Counted from the stretch's first letter, positions 50,937-64,000 are shown. The stretch is DNA of 64,000 nt from Sepioteuthis lessoniana (GCA_963585895.1 OY757904.1:4711982-4775981); one strand, 5' to 3'. Notes: a model not told the origin generated them from the letters alone. Made by a program: numbers and translations.

Positions 50937-52850
50937 GATTTTACTCGCTTGTACACCGTAGACTCTATCTTGAAGAACGGATTGGATGTCACAGGAAACT
51001 AGAGGAACAAGTGATTTCCCGTTGATTTTACTCGCTTGTACACCGTAGACTCTATCCAGAGGAACGGATTGGATGTCACAAGGAACTAGAGGAACAAGTG
51101 ATTTCCCGTTGATTTTACTCGCTTGTACAGCGTAGACTCTATCCAGATGAACGGATTGGATGTCACAGGGAACTAGAGGAACAAGTGATTTCCCGTTGAT
51201 TTTACTCGCTTGTACACCGTAGACTCTATCTTGAAGAACGGATTGGATGTCAAAGGGAACTAGAGGAACAAGTGATTTCCCGTTGATTTTACTCGCTTGT
51301 ACACCGTAGACTCTATCCAGAAGAACGGATTGGATGTCACAGGGAACTAGAGGAACAAGTGATTTTCTGTTGATTTTACTCGCTTGTACACCGTAGACTC
51401 TATCCAGAAGAACGGATTGGATGTCACAGGGAACTAGAGGAACAAGTGATTTCCCGTTGATTTTACTCGCTTGTACACCGTAGACTCTATCTTGAAGAAA
51501 GGATTGGATGTCACAGGGAACTAGAGGAACAAGTGATTTCCCGTTGATTTTACTCGCTTGTACACCGTAGACTCTATCCAGAAGAACGGATTGGATGTCA
51601 CAAGGAACTAGAGGAACAAGTGTTTTCCCGTTGATTTTACTCGCTTGTACACCGTAGACTCTATCTTGAAGAACGGATTGGATGTCACAGGGAACTAGAG
51701 GAACAAGTGATTTCCCGTTGATTTTACTCGCTTGTACACCGTAGACTCTATCCAGAAGAACGGATTGGATGTCACAGGGAACTAGAGGAACAAGTGATTT
51801 CCCGTTGATTTTACTCGCTTGTACACCGTAGACTCTATCTTGAAGAACGGATTGGATGTCAAAGGGAACTAGAGGAACAAGTGATTTCCCGTTGATTTTA
51901 CTCGCTTGTACACCGTAGACTCTATCTTGAAGAACGGATTGGATGTCACAGGAAACTAGAGGAACAAGTGATTTCCCGTTGATTTTACTCGCTTGTACAC
52001 CGTAGACTCTATCCAGAGGAACGGATTGGATGTCACAAGGAACTAGAGGAACAAGTGATTTCCCGTTGATTTTACTCGCTTGTACAGCGTAGACTCTATC
52101 CAGATGAACGGATTGGATGTCACAGGGAACTAGAGGAACAAGTGATTTCCCGTTGATTTTACTCGCTTGTACACCGTAGACTCTATCTTGAAGAACGGAT
52201 TGGATGTCAAAGGGAACTAGAGGAACAAGTGATTTCCCGTTGATTTTACTCGCTTGTACACCGTAGACTCTATCCAGAAGAACGGATTGGATGTCACAGG
52301 GAACTAGAGGAACAAGTGATTTTCTGTTGATTTTACTCGCTTGTACACCGTAGACTCTATCCAGAAGAACGGATTGGATGTCACAGGGAACTAGAGGAAC
52401 AAGTGATTTCCCGTTGATTTTACTCGCTTGTACACCGTAGACTCTATCTTGAAGAAAGGATTGGATGTCACAGGGAACTAGAGGAACAAGTGATTTCCCG
52501 TTGATTTTACTCGCTTGTACACCGTAGACTCTATCCAGAAGAACGGATTGGATGTCACAAGGAACTAGAGGAACAAGTGTTTTCCCGTTGATTTTACTCG
52601 CTTGTACACCGTAGACTCTATCTTGAAGAACGGATTGGATGTCACAGGGAACTAGAGGAACAAGTGATTTCCCGTTGATTTTACTCGCTTGTACACCGTA
52701 GACTCTATCCAGAAGAACGGATTGGATGTCACAGGGAACTAGAGGAACAAGTGATTTCCCGTTGATTTTACTCGCTTGTACACCGTAGACTCTATCTTGA
52801 AGAACGGATTGGATGTCAAAGGGAACTAGAGGAACAAGTGATTTCCCGTT
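50937..52850 (+). repeat. 11-monomer (957-bp) block in tandem, nearly identical copies
   Basis: GATTTTCTGT occurs at 51361 and 52318. CCAGATGAACGG, GAAGAAAGGATTGG, GTGTTTTCCC and CACAGGAAACTAG also recur at 957-base spacing. I found no private difference between the two copies by eye, so this looks like the youngest duplication in the window (or an assembly duplication). Confidence 0.85.
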
Positions 52851-54949
52851 GATTTTACTCGCTTGTACACCGTAGACTCTATCCAGAAGAACGGATTGGA
52901 TGTCACAGGGAACTAGAGGAACAAGTGATTTCCCGTTGATTTTACTCGCTTGTACACCGTAGACTCTATCCAGAAGAACGGATTGGATGTCACAGGGAAC
53001 TAGAGGAACAAGTGATTTCCCGTTGATTTTACTCGCTTGTACACCGTAGACTCTATCTTGAAGAACGGATTGGATGTCAAAGGGAACTAGAGGAACAAGT
53101 GATTTCCCGTTGATTTTACTCGCTTGTACACCGTAGACTCTATCCAGAAGAACGGATTGTATGTCACAGGGAACTAGAGGAACAAGTGATTTCCCGTTGA
53201 TTTTACTCGCTTGTACACCGTAGACTCTATCCAGAAGAACGGATTGGATGTCACAGGGAACTAGAGGAACAAGTGATTTCCCGTTGATTTTACTCGCTTG
53301 TACACCCTAGACTCTATCTTAAAGAACGGATTGGATGTCACAGGGAACTAGAGGAACAAGTGATTTCCCGTTGATTTTACTCGCTTGTACACCGTAGACT
53401 CTATCCAGAAGAACGGATTGGATGTCACAAGGAACTAGAGGAACAAGTGATTTCCGGTTGATTTTACTCGCTTGTACACCGTAGACTCTATCTTGAAGAA
53501 CGGATTGGATGTCACAGGGAACTAGAGGAACAAGTGATTTCCCGTTGATTTTACTCGCTTGTACACCGTAGACTCTATCCAGAAGAACGGATTGGATGTC
53601 ACAGGGAACTAGAGGAACAAGTGATTTCCCGTTGATTTTACTCGCTTGTACACCGTAGACTCTATCTTGAAGAACGGATTGGATGTCAAAGGGAACTAGA
53701 GGAACAAGTGATTTCCCGTTGATTTTACTCGCTTGTACACCGTAGACTCTATCCAGAAGAACGGATTGGATGTCACAGGGAACTAGAGGAACAAGTGATT
53801 TCCCGTTGATTTTACTCGCTTGTACACCGTAGACTCTATCCAGAAGAACGGATTGGATGTCACAAGGAACTAGAGGAACAAGTGATTTCCCGTTGATTTT
53901 ACTCGCTTGTACACCGTAGACTCTATCTTGAAGAACGGGTTGGATGTCACAGGGAACTAGAGGAACAAGTGATTTCCCGTTGATTTTACTCGCTTGTACA
54001 CCGTAGACTCTATCCAGAAGAACGGATTGGATGTCACAGGGAACTAGAGGAACAAGTGATTTCCCGTTGATTTTACTCGTTTGTACACCGTAGACTCTAT
54101 CTTGAAGAACGGATTGGATGTCAAAGGGAACTAGAGGAACAAGTGATTTCCCGTTGATTTTACTCGCTTGTACACCGTAGACTCTATCCAGAAGAACGGA
54201 TTGGATGTCACAGGGAACTAGAGGAACAAGTGATTTCCCGTTGATTTTACTCGCTTGTACACCGTAGACTCTATCTTGAAGAACGGATTGGATGTCAAAG
54301 GGAACTAGAGGAACAAGTGATTTCCCGTTGATTTTACTCGCTTGTACACCGTAGACTCTATCCAGAAGAACGGATTGGATGTCACAGGGAACTAGAGGAA
54401 CAAGTGATTTCCCGTTGATTTTACTCGCTTGTACACCCTAGACTCTATCCAGAAGAACGGATTGGATGTCACAAGGAACTAGAGGAACAAGTGATTTCCC
54501 GTTGATTTTACTCGCTTGTACACCGTAGACTCTATCTTGAAGAACGGGTTGGATGTCACAGGGAACTAGAGGAACAAGTGATTTCCCGTTGATTTTACTC
54601 GCTTGTACACCGTAGACTCTATCCAGAAGAACGGATTGGATGTCACAGGGAACTAGAGGAACAAGTGATTTCCCGTTGATTTTACTCGCTTGTACACCGT
54701 AGACTCTATCTTGAAGAACGGATTGGATGTCAAAGGGAACTAGAGGAACAAGTGATTTCCCGTTGATTTTACTCGCTTGTACACCGTAGACTCTATCCAG
54801 AAGAACGGATTGGATGTCACAGGGAACTAGAGGAACAAGTGATTTCCCGTTGATTTTACTCGCTTGTACACCGTAGACTCTATCCAGAAGAACGGATTGG
54901 ATGTCACAGGGAACTAGAGGAACAAGTGATTTCCCGTTGATTTTACTCG

Positions 54950-57900
54950 CTTGTACACCGTAGACTCTATCCAGAGGAACGGATTGGATGTCACAAGGAA
55001 CTAGAGGAACAAGTGATTTCCCGTTGATTTTACTCGCTTGTACAGCGTAGACTCTATCCAGAAGAACGGATTGGATGTCACAGGGAACTAGAGGAACAAG
55101 TGATTTCCCGTTGATTTTACTCGCTTGTACACCGTAGACTCTATCCAGAAGAACGGATTGGATGTCACAGGGAACTAGAGGAACAAGTGATTTCCCGTTG
55201 ATTTTACTCGCTTGTACACCGTAGACTCCATCCAGAAGAACGGATTGGATGTCACAGGGAACTAGAGGAAAAAGTGATTTCCCGTTGATTTTACTCGCTT
55301 GTACACCGTAGACTCTATCCAGAAGAACGGATTGTATGTCACAGGGAACTAGAGGAACAAGTGATTTCCCGTTGATTTTACTCGCTTGTACACCGTAGAC
55401 TCTATCCAGAAGAACGGATTGGATGTCACAGGGAACTAGAGGAACAAGTGATTTCCCGTTGATTTTACTCGCTTGTACACCCTAGACTCTATCTTGAAGA
55501 ACGGATTGGATGTCACAAGGAACTAGAGGAACAAGTGATTTCCCGTTGATTTTACTCGCTTGTACAGCGTAGACTCTATCCAGAAGAACGGATTGGATGT
55601 CACAGGGAACTAGAGGAACAAGTGATTTCCCGTTGATTTTACTCGCTTGTACACCGTAGACTCTATCCAGAAGAACGGATTGGATGTCACAGGGAACTAG
55701 AGGAACAAGTGATTTCCCGTTGATTTTACTCGCTTGTACACCGTAGACTCCATCCAGAAGAACGGATTGGATGTCACAGGGAACTAGAGGAACAAGTGAT
55801 TTCCCGTTGATTTTACTCGCTTGTACACCGTAGACTCTATCCAGAAGAACGGATTGTATGTCACAGGGAACTAGAGGAACAAGTGATTTCCCGTTGATTT
55901 TACTCGCTTGTACACCGTAGACTCTATCCAGAAGAACGGATTGGATGTCACAGGGAACTAGAGGAACAAGTGATTTCCCGTTGATTTTACTCGCTTGTAC
56001 ACCGTAGACTCTATCCAGAAGAACGGATTGGATGTCACAGGGAACTAGAGGAACAAGTGATTTCCCGTTGATTTTACTCGCTTGTACACCGTAGACTCTA
56101 TCCAGAAGAACGGATTGGATGTCACAAGGAACTAGAGGAACAAGTGATTTCCCGTTGATTTTACTCGCTTGTACACCGTAGACTCTATCTTGAAGAACGG
56201 ATTGGATGTCACAGGGAACTAGAGGAACAAGTGATTTCCCGTTGATTTTACTCGCTTGTACACCGTAGACTCTATCCAGAAGAACGGATTGGATGTCACA
56301 GGGAACTAGAGGAACAAGTGATTTCCCGTTGATTTTACTCGCTTGTACACCGTAGACTCTATCTTGAAGAACGGATTGGATGTCAAAGGGAACTAGAGGA
56401 ACAAGTGATTTCCCGTTGATTTTACTCGCTTGTACACCGTAGACTCTATCCAGAAGAACGGATTGGATGTCACAGGGAACTAGAGGAACAAGTGATTTCC
56501 CGTTGATTTTACTCGCTTGTACACCGTAGACTCTATCCAGAAGAACGGATTGGATGTCACAAGGAACTAGAGGAACAAGTGATTTCCCGTTGATTTTACT
56601 CGCTTGTACACCGTAGACTCTATCTTGAAGAACGGGTTGGATGTCACAGGGAACTAGAGGAACAAGTGATTTCCCGTTGATTTTACTTGCTTGTACACCG
56701 TAGACTCTATCCAGAAGAACGGATTGGATGTCACAGGGAACTAGAGGAACAAGTGATTTCCCGTTGATTTTACTCGTTTGTACACCGTAGACTCTATCTT
56801 GAAGAACGGATTGGATGTCAAAGGGAACTAGAGGAACAAGTGATTTCCCGTTGATTTTACTCGCTTGTACACCGTAGACTCTATCCAGAAGAACGGATTG
56901 GATGTCAAAGGGAACTAGAGGAACAAGTGATTTCCCGTTGATTTTACTCGCTTGTACACCGTAGACTCTATCCAGAAGAACGGATTGGATGTCACAGGGA
57001 ACTAGAGGAACAAGTGATTTCCCGTTGATTTTACTCGCTTGTACACCGTAGACTCTATCCAGAAGAACGGATTGGATGTCACAAGGAACTAGAGGAACAA
57101 GTGATTTCCCGTTGATTTTACTCGCTTGTACACCGTAGACTCTATCTTGAAGAACGGGTTGGATGTCACAGGGAACTAGAGGAACAAGTGATTTCCCGTT
57201 GATTTTACTCGCTTGTACACCGTAGACTCTATCCAGAAGAACGGATTGGATGTCACAGGGAACTAGAGGAACAAGTGATTTCCCGTTGATTTTACTCGCT
57301 TGTACACCGTAGACTCTATCTTGAAGAACGGATTGGATGTCAAAGGGAACTAGAGGAACAAGTGATTTCCCGTTGATTTTACTCGCTTGTACACCGTGGA
57401 CTCTATCCAGAAGAACGGATTGGATGTCACAGGGAACTAGAGTAACAAGTGATTTCCCGTTGATTTTACTCGCTTGTACACCGTAGACTCTATCCAGAGG
57501 AACGGATTGGATGTCACAAGGAACTAGAGGAACAAGTGATTTCCCGTTGATTTTACTCGCTTGTACAGCGTAGACTCTATCCAGAAGAACGGATTGGATG
57601 TCACAGGGAACTAGAGGAACAAGTGATTTCCCGTTGATTTTACTCGCTTGTACACCGTAGACTCTATCCAGAAGAACGGATTGGATGTCACAGGGAACTA
57701 GAGGAACAAGTGATTTCCCGTTGATTTTACTCGCTTGTACACCGTAGACTCCATCCAGAAGAACGGATTGGATGTCACAGGGAACTAGAGGAATAAGTGA
57801 TTTCCCGTTGATTTTACTCGCTTGTACACCGTAGACTCTATCCAGAAGAACGGATTGTATGTCACAGGGAACTAGAGGAACAAGTGATTTCCCGTTGATT

Positions 57901-58020
57901 TTACTCGCTTGTACACCGTAGACTCTATCCAGAAGAACGGATTGGATGTCACAGGGAACTAGAGGAACAAGTGATTTCCCGTTGATTTTACTCGCTTGTA
58001 CACCCTAGACTCTATCTTGA
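54950..58020 (+). repeat. 6-monomer (522-bp) block, tandem plus a displaced copy
   Basis: ACTCCATCC occurs at 55225, 55747 and 57748 (offsets 522 bp = 6 units and 2001 bp = 23 units). Each is followed by a GGATTGTATGTCAC monomer and preceded by an ACAGCG monomer. Near 55477 and 58003 the run is followed by the ACACCCTAG variant. Confidence 0.7.
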
Positions 58021-61000
58021 AGAACGGATTGGATGTCACAGGGAACTAGAGGAACAAGTGATTTCCCGTTGATTTTACTCGCTTGTACACCGTAGACTCT
58101 ATCCAGGAGAACGGATTGGATGTCACAAGGAACTAGAGGAACAAGTGATTTCCCGTTGATTTTACTCGCTTGTACACCGTAGACTCTATCTTGAAGAACG
58201 GATTGGATGTCACAGGGAACTAGAGGAACAAGTGATTTCCCGTTGATTTTACTCGCTTGTACACCGTAGACTCTATCCAGAAGAACAGATTGGATGTCAC
58301 AGGGAACTAGAGGAACAAGTGATTTCCCGTTGATTTTACTCGCTTGTACACCGTAGACTCTATCTTGAAGAACGGATTTTGATGTCAAAGGGAACTAGAG
58401 GAACAAGTGATTTCCCGTTGATTTTACTCGCTTGTACACCGTAGACTCTATCCAGAAGAACGGATTGGATGTCACAGGGAACTAGAGGAACAAGTGATTT
58501 CCCGTTGATTTTACTCGCTTGTACACCGTAGACTCTATCCAGAAGAACGGATTGGATGTCACAAGGAACTAGAGGAACAAGTGATTTCCCGTTGATTTTA
58601 CTCGCTTGTACACCGTAGACTCTATCTTGAAGAACGGGTTGGATGTCACAGGGAACTAGAGGAACAAGTGATTTCCCGTTGATTTTACTTGCTTGTACAC
58701 CGTAGACTCTATCCAGAAGAACGGATTGGATGTCACAGGGAACTAGAGGAACAAGTGATTTCCCGTTGATTTTACTCGCTTGTACACCGTAGACTCTATC
58801 TTGAAGAACGGATTGGATGTCAAAGGGAACTAGAGGAACAAGTGATTTCCCGTTGATTTTACTCGCTTGTACACCGTAGACTCTATCCAGAAGAACGGAT
58901 TGGATGTCACAGGGAACTAGAGGAACAAGTGATTTCCCGTTGATTTTACTCGCTTGTACACCGTAGACTCTATCCAGAAGAACGGATTGGATGTCACAAG
59001 GAACTAGAGGAACAAGTGATTTCCCGTTGATTTTACTCGCTTGTACACCGTAGACTCTATCTTGAAGAACGGATTGGATGTCACAGGGAACTAGAGGAAC
59101 AAGTGATTTCCCGTTGATTTTACTCGCTTGTACACCGTAGACTCTATCCAGAAGAACGGATTGGATGTCACAGGGAACTAGAGGAACAAGTGATTTCCCG
59201 TTGATTTTACTCGCTTGTACACCGTAGACTCTATCTTGAAGAACGGATTGGATGTCAAAGGGAACTAGAGGAACAAGTGATTTCCCGTTGATTTTACTCG
59301 CTTGTACACCGTAGACTCTATCCAGAAGAACGGATTGGATGTCACAGGGAACTAGAGGAACAAGTGATTTCCCGTTGATTTTACTCGCTTGTACACCGTA
59401 GACTCTATCTTGAAGAACGGATTGGATGTCAAAGGGAACTAGAGGAACAAGTGATTTCCCGTTGATTTTACTCGCTTGTACACCGTAGACTCTATCCAGA
59501 AGAACGGATTGGATGTCACAGGGAACTAGAGGAACAAGTGATTTCCCGTTGATTTTACTCGCTTGTACACCGTAGACTCTATCTTGAAGAACGGATTGGA
59601 TGTCACAGGGAACTAGAGGAACAAGTGATTTCCCGTTGATTTTACTCGCTTGTACACCGTAGACTCTATCCAGAAGAACGGATTGGATGTCACAGGGAAC
59701 TAGAGGAACAAGTGATTTCCCGTTGATTTTACTCGCTTGTACACCGTAGACTCTATCTTGAAGAACGGATTGGATGTCACAGGGAACTAGAGGAACAAGT
59801 GATTTCCCGTTGATTTTACTCGCTTGTACACCGTAGACTCTATCCAGAAGAACGGATTGGATGTCACAGGGAACTAGAGGAACAAGTGATTTCCCGTTGA
59901 TTTGACTCGCTTGTACACCGTTGACTCTATCCAGAAGAACGGATTGGATGTCACAGGGAACTAGAGGAACAAGTGATTTCCCGTTGATTTTACTCGCTTG
60001 TACACCGTAGACTCTATCCAGAAGAACTGATTGGATGTCACAGGGAACTAGAGGAACAAGTGATTTCCGTTGATTTTACTCGCTTGTACACCGTAGACTC
60101 TATCCAGAAGAACGGATTGGATGTCACAAGGAACTAGAGGAACAAGTGATTTCCCGTTGATTTTACTCGCTTGTACACCGTAGACTCTATCCAGAAGAAC
60201 GGATTGGATGTCACAGGAAACTAGAGGAACAAGTGATTTCCCGTTGATTTTACTCGCTTGTACACCGTAGACTCTATCCAGAAGAACGGATTGGATGTCA
60301 CAGGGAACTAGAGGAACAAGTGATTTCCCGTTGATTTTACTCGCTTGTACACCGTAGACTCTATCCAGAAGAACGGATTGGATGTCACAGGGAACTAGAG
60401 GAACAAGTGATATCCCGTTGATTTTACTCGCTTGTACACCGTAGACTTTATCCAGAAGAACGGATTGGATGTCACAGGGAACTAGAGGAACAAGTGATTT
60501 CCCGTTGATTTTACTCGCTTGTACACCGTAGACTCTATCCAGAAGAACGGATTGGATGTCACAGGGAACTAGAGGAACAAGTGATTTCCCGTTGATTTTA
60601 CTCGCTTGTACACCGTTGACTCTATCCAGAAGAACAGATTGGATGTCACAGGGAACTAGAGGAACAAGTGATTTCCCGTTGATTTTACTCGCTTGTACAC
60701 CGTAGACTCTATCCAGAAGAACTGATTGGATGTCACAGGGAACTAGAGGAACAAGTTATTTCCCGTTGATTTTACTCGCTTGTACACCGTAGACTCTATC
60801 CAGAAGAACGGATTGGATGTCACAGGGAACTAGAGGAACAAGTGATATCCCGTTGATTTTACTCGCTTGTACACCGTAGACTCTATCCAGAAGGACGGAT
60901 TGGATGTCACAGGGAACTAGAGGAACAAGTGATTTCCCGTTGATTTTACTCGCTTGTACACCGTAGACTCTATCCAGAAGAACTGATTGGATGTCACAGG

Positions 61001-61723
61001 GAACTAGAGGAACAAGTGATATCCCGTTGATTTTACTCGCTTGTACACCGTAGACTCTATCCAGAAGAACGGATTGGATGTCACAGGGAACTAGAGGAAC
61101 AAGTGATTTCCCGTTGATTTTACTCGCTTGTACAGCGTTGACTCTATCCAGAAGAACGGATTGGATGTCACAGGGAACTAGAGGAACAAGTGATATCCCG
61201 TTGATTTTACTCGCTTGTACACCGTAGACTCTATCCAGAAAAACGGATTGGATGTCACAGGGAACTAGAGGAACAAGTGATTTCCCGTTGATTTTACTCG
61301 CTTGTACACCGTAGACTCTCTCCAGAAGAACGGATTGGATGTCACAGGGAACTAGAGGAACAAGTGATTTCCCGTTGATTTTACTCGCTTGTACACCGTA
61401 GACTCTATCCAGAAGAACGGATTGGATGTCACAGGGAACTAGAGGAACAAGTGATATCCCGTTGATTTTACTCGCTTGTACACCGTAGACTCTATCCAGA
61501 AGAACGGATTGGATGTCACAGGGAACTAGAGGAACAAGTGATTTCCCGTTGATTTTACTCGCTTGTACACCGTAGACTCTCTCCAGAAGAACGGATTGGA
61601 TGTCACAGGGAACTAGAGGAACAAGTGATTTCCCGTTATTTTACTCGCTTGTACACCGTAGACTCTATCCAGAAGAACGGATTGGATGTCACAGGGAACT
61701 AGAGGAACAAGTGATTTCCCGTT

Positions 61724-64000
61724 GATTTTACTCGCTTGTACACCGTAGACTTTATCCATAAGAACGGATTGGATGTCACAAGGAACTAGAGGAACAAGTG
61801 ATTTCCCGTTGATTTTACTCGCTTGTACACCGTAGACTCTATCCAGAAGAACGGATTGGATGTCACAAGGAACTAGAGGAACAAGTGATTTCCCGTTGAT
61901 TTTACTCGCTTGTACACCGTTGACTCTATCCAGAAGAACGGATTGGATGTCACAGGGAACTAGAGGAACAAGTGATTTTCCGTTGATTTTACTCGCTTGT
62001 ACACCGTAGACTCTATCCAGAAGGACGGATTGGATGTCACAGGGAACTAGAGGAACAAGTGATTTCCCGTTGATTTTACTCGCTTGTACACCGTAGACTT
62101 TATCTTGAAGAACGGATTGGATGTCACAGGGAACTAGAGGAACAAGTGATTTCCCGTTGATTTTACTCGCTTGTACACCGTAGACTCTATCCAGAAGAAC
62201 GGATTGGATGTCACAGGGAACTAGAGGAACAAGTGATTTCCCGTTGATTTTACTCGCTTGTACACCGTAGACTCTATCCAGAAGAACGGATTGGATGTCA
62301 CAAGGAACTAGTGGAACAAGTGATTTCCCGTTGATTTTACTCGCTTGTACACCGTAGACTCTATCCAGAAGAACGGATTGGATGTCACAAGGAACTAGTG
62401 GAACAAGTGATTTCCCGTTGATTTTACTCGCTTGTACACCGTAGACTCTATCCAGAAGAACGGATTGGATGTCACAGGGAACTAGAGGAACAAGTGATTT
62501 CCCGTTGATTTTACTCGCTTGTACACCGTAGACTCTATCCAGAAGAACGAATTGGATGTCACAGGGAACTAGAGGAACAAGTGATTTCCCGTTGATTTTA
62601 CTCGCTTGTACACCGTAGACTCTATCCAGAAGAACGGATTGGATGTCACAGGGAACTAGAGGAGCAAGTGATTTCCCGTTGATTTTACTCGCTTGTACAC
62701 CGTAGACTCTATCCAGAAGAACTGATTGGATGTCTCAGGGAACTAGAGGAACAAGTGATTTCCCGCTGATTTTACTCGCTTGTACACCGTAGACTCTATC
62801 TTGAAGAACGGATTGGATGTCACAGGGAACTAGAGGAACAAGTGATTTCCCGTTGATTTTACTCGCTTGTACACCGTAGACTCTATCTTGAAGAACGGAT
62901 TGGATGTCACAGGGAACTAGAGGAACAAGTGATTTCCCGTTGATTTTACTCGCTTGTACACCGTAGACTCTATCTTGAAGAACGGATTGGATGTCACAGG
63001 GAACTAGAGGAACAAGTGATTTCCCGTTGATTTTACTCGCTTGTACACCGTAGACTCTCTCCAGAAGAACGGATTGGATGTCACAGGGAACTAGAGGAAC
63101 AAGTGATTTCCCGTTGATTTTACTCGCTTGTACACCGTAGACTTTATCCATAAGAACGGATTGGATGTCACAAGGAACTAGAGGAACAAGTGATTTCCCG
63201 TTGATTTTACTCGCTTGTACACCGTAGACTCTATCCAGAAGAACGGATTGGATGTCACAAGGAACTAGAGGAACAAGTGATTTCCCGTTGATTTTACTCG
63301 CTTGTACACCGTTGACTCTATCCAGAAGAACGGATTGGATGTCACAGGGAACTAGAGGAACAAGTGATTTTCCGTTGATTTTACTCGCTTGTACACCGTA
63401 GACTCTATCCAGAAGGACGGATTGGATGTCACAGGGAACTAGAGGAACAAGTGATTTCCCGTTGATTTTACTCGCTTGTACACCGTAGACTTTATCTTGA
63501 AGAACGGATTGGATGTCACAGGGAACTAGAGGAACAAGTGATTTCCCGTTGATTTTACTCGCTTGTACACCGTAGACTCTATCCAGAAGAACGGATTGGA
63601 TGTCACAGGGAACTAGAGGAACAAGTGATTTCCCGTTGATTTTACTCGCTTGTACACCGTAGACTCTATCCAGAAGAACGGATTGGATGTCACAAGGAAC
63701 TAGTGGAACAAGTGATTTCCCGTTGATTTTACTCGCTTGTACACCGTAGACTCTATCCAGAAGAACGGATTGGATGTCACAAGGAACTAGTGGAACAAGT
63801 GATTTCCCGTTGATTTTACTCGCTTGTACACCGTAGACTCTATCCAGAAGAACGGATTGGATGTCACAGGGAACTAGAGGAACAAGTGATTTCCCGTTGA
63901 TTTTACTCGCTTGTACACCGTAGACTCTATCCAGAAGAACGAATTGGATGTCACAGGGAACTAGAGGAACAAGTGATTTCCCGTTGATTTTACTCGCTTG
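61724..64000 (+). repeat. 16-monomer (1392-bp) block, second copy cut by the window edge
   Basis: CACCGTAGACTTTATCCATA occurs at 61741 and 63133. The paired ACTAGTGGAAC monomers, the GAACGAATTGG monomer and the GATTTTCCG monomer recur 1392 bases apart in order. Copy 2 starts at about 63116 and is still matching at 64000. Confidence 0.85.

Larger units (their letters stand above)
5953..64000 (+). repeat. 87-bp satellite array derived from LINE reverse-transcriptase sequence
   Basis: This is a tandem array of one 87-bp monomer, about 45% GC. Monomer 7764-7850 is a consensus-like type A copy and 7677-7763 a type B copy. Counting by phase gives one 70-bp founder unit (5953-6022), 247 units from 6023 to the N gap and 417 after it, then a partial unit at the window end. 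The plus-strand frame of a monomer reads FYSLVHRRLYPEERIGC, and 9 of these 17 residues match LINE copy 1 (YYSLISRGLFPKERKRC, 2400-2450). The neighbouring frame then reads QGTRGT, where the family has K-G-T-R-G-T from memory, so the monomer carries a one-base deletion relative to the LINE. The plus strand is the LINE sense strand. The array has no intact gene and continues off the right edge. Confidence 0.97.

Noticed and set aside
5953-64000. CRISPR array
   Set aside because: Direct, contiguous 87-bp units with no spacers, on eukaryotic LINE background.
5953-64000. Telomeric repeat or rDNA spacer
   Set aside because: The unit is 87 bp and not a short G-rich repeat. No rRNA-like sequence adjoins it, and the left flank is a LINE.

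Overview
The window is eukaryotic, and most likely from an invertebrate animal. It holds AT-rich, intron-free remains of LINE-type (non-LTR) retrotransposons, simple-sequence tracts, and a 58-kb satellite array. There are no bacterial operons and no intact gene. The LINE family (a reverse transcriptase, then a CCHC zinc knuckle, then an RPD...D endonuclease-like end, with an (AAT)n tail) is one I associate from memory with invertebrate genomes and with R4/Dong-like elements. I cannot name the species.

Layout. (1) 1-580: a decayed reverse-transcriptase fragment of one LINE type. (2) 921-4004: a decayed LINE of a second type, with 5' end, RT remnants, CCHC knuckle and endonuclease-like end, closed by (AAT)5 at 4005-4019. 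(3) 4020-4629: non-coding sequence with a (TA)n tract. (4) 4630-5963: a second copy of the same LINE, same orientation, again with its 5' end, but running only as far as the middle of the RT. (5) 5953-64000: a tandem array of an 87-bp monomer, about 665 copies counted by phase plus an unknown number in a 200-N gap at 27510-27709. The array runs off the right edge.

Main result. The satellite is not foreign to the LINE next to it. LINE copy 2 reads straight into the first monomer in one open frame (from 5905 to the stop at 6022), at exactly the RT position where the family has its Y-Y-S-L...L-F-P-x-E...G-C stretch. LINE copy 1 has the same segment at about 2396-2490. The 87-bp monomer therefore looks like a tandemly amplified piece of LINE RT coding sequence, with the founder junction preserved at the left edge. 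If the array was born here, its right edge (outside this window) should re-enter the downstream part of the same LINE.

Array structure. The period is strikingly exact: phase arithmetic reveals only seven net single-base indels in 58 kb, whereas substitutions are common. Two monomer types differ by a linked two-base change (CCAG/CTTG) and are zoned along the array. Blocks of whole monomers (2, 6, 11, 15, 16, 18 and about 32) have been duplicated. A 15-monomer (1305-bp) duplication occurs at three separate places. Because 87 is divisible by 3, one minus-strand frame stays open for up to 8.2 kb. The consensus lacks an ATG in that frame and many monomers carry stops, so I do not call it a gene.
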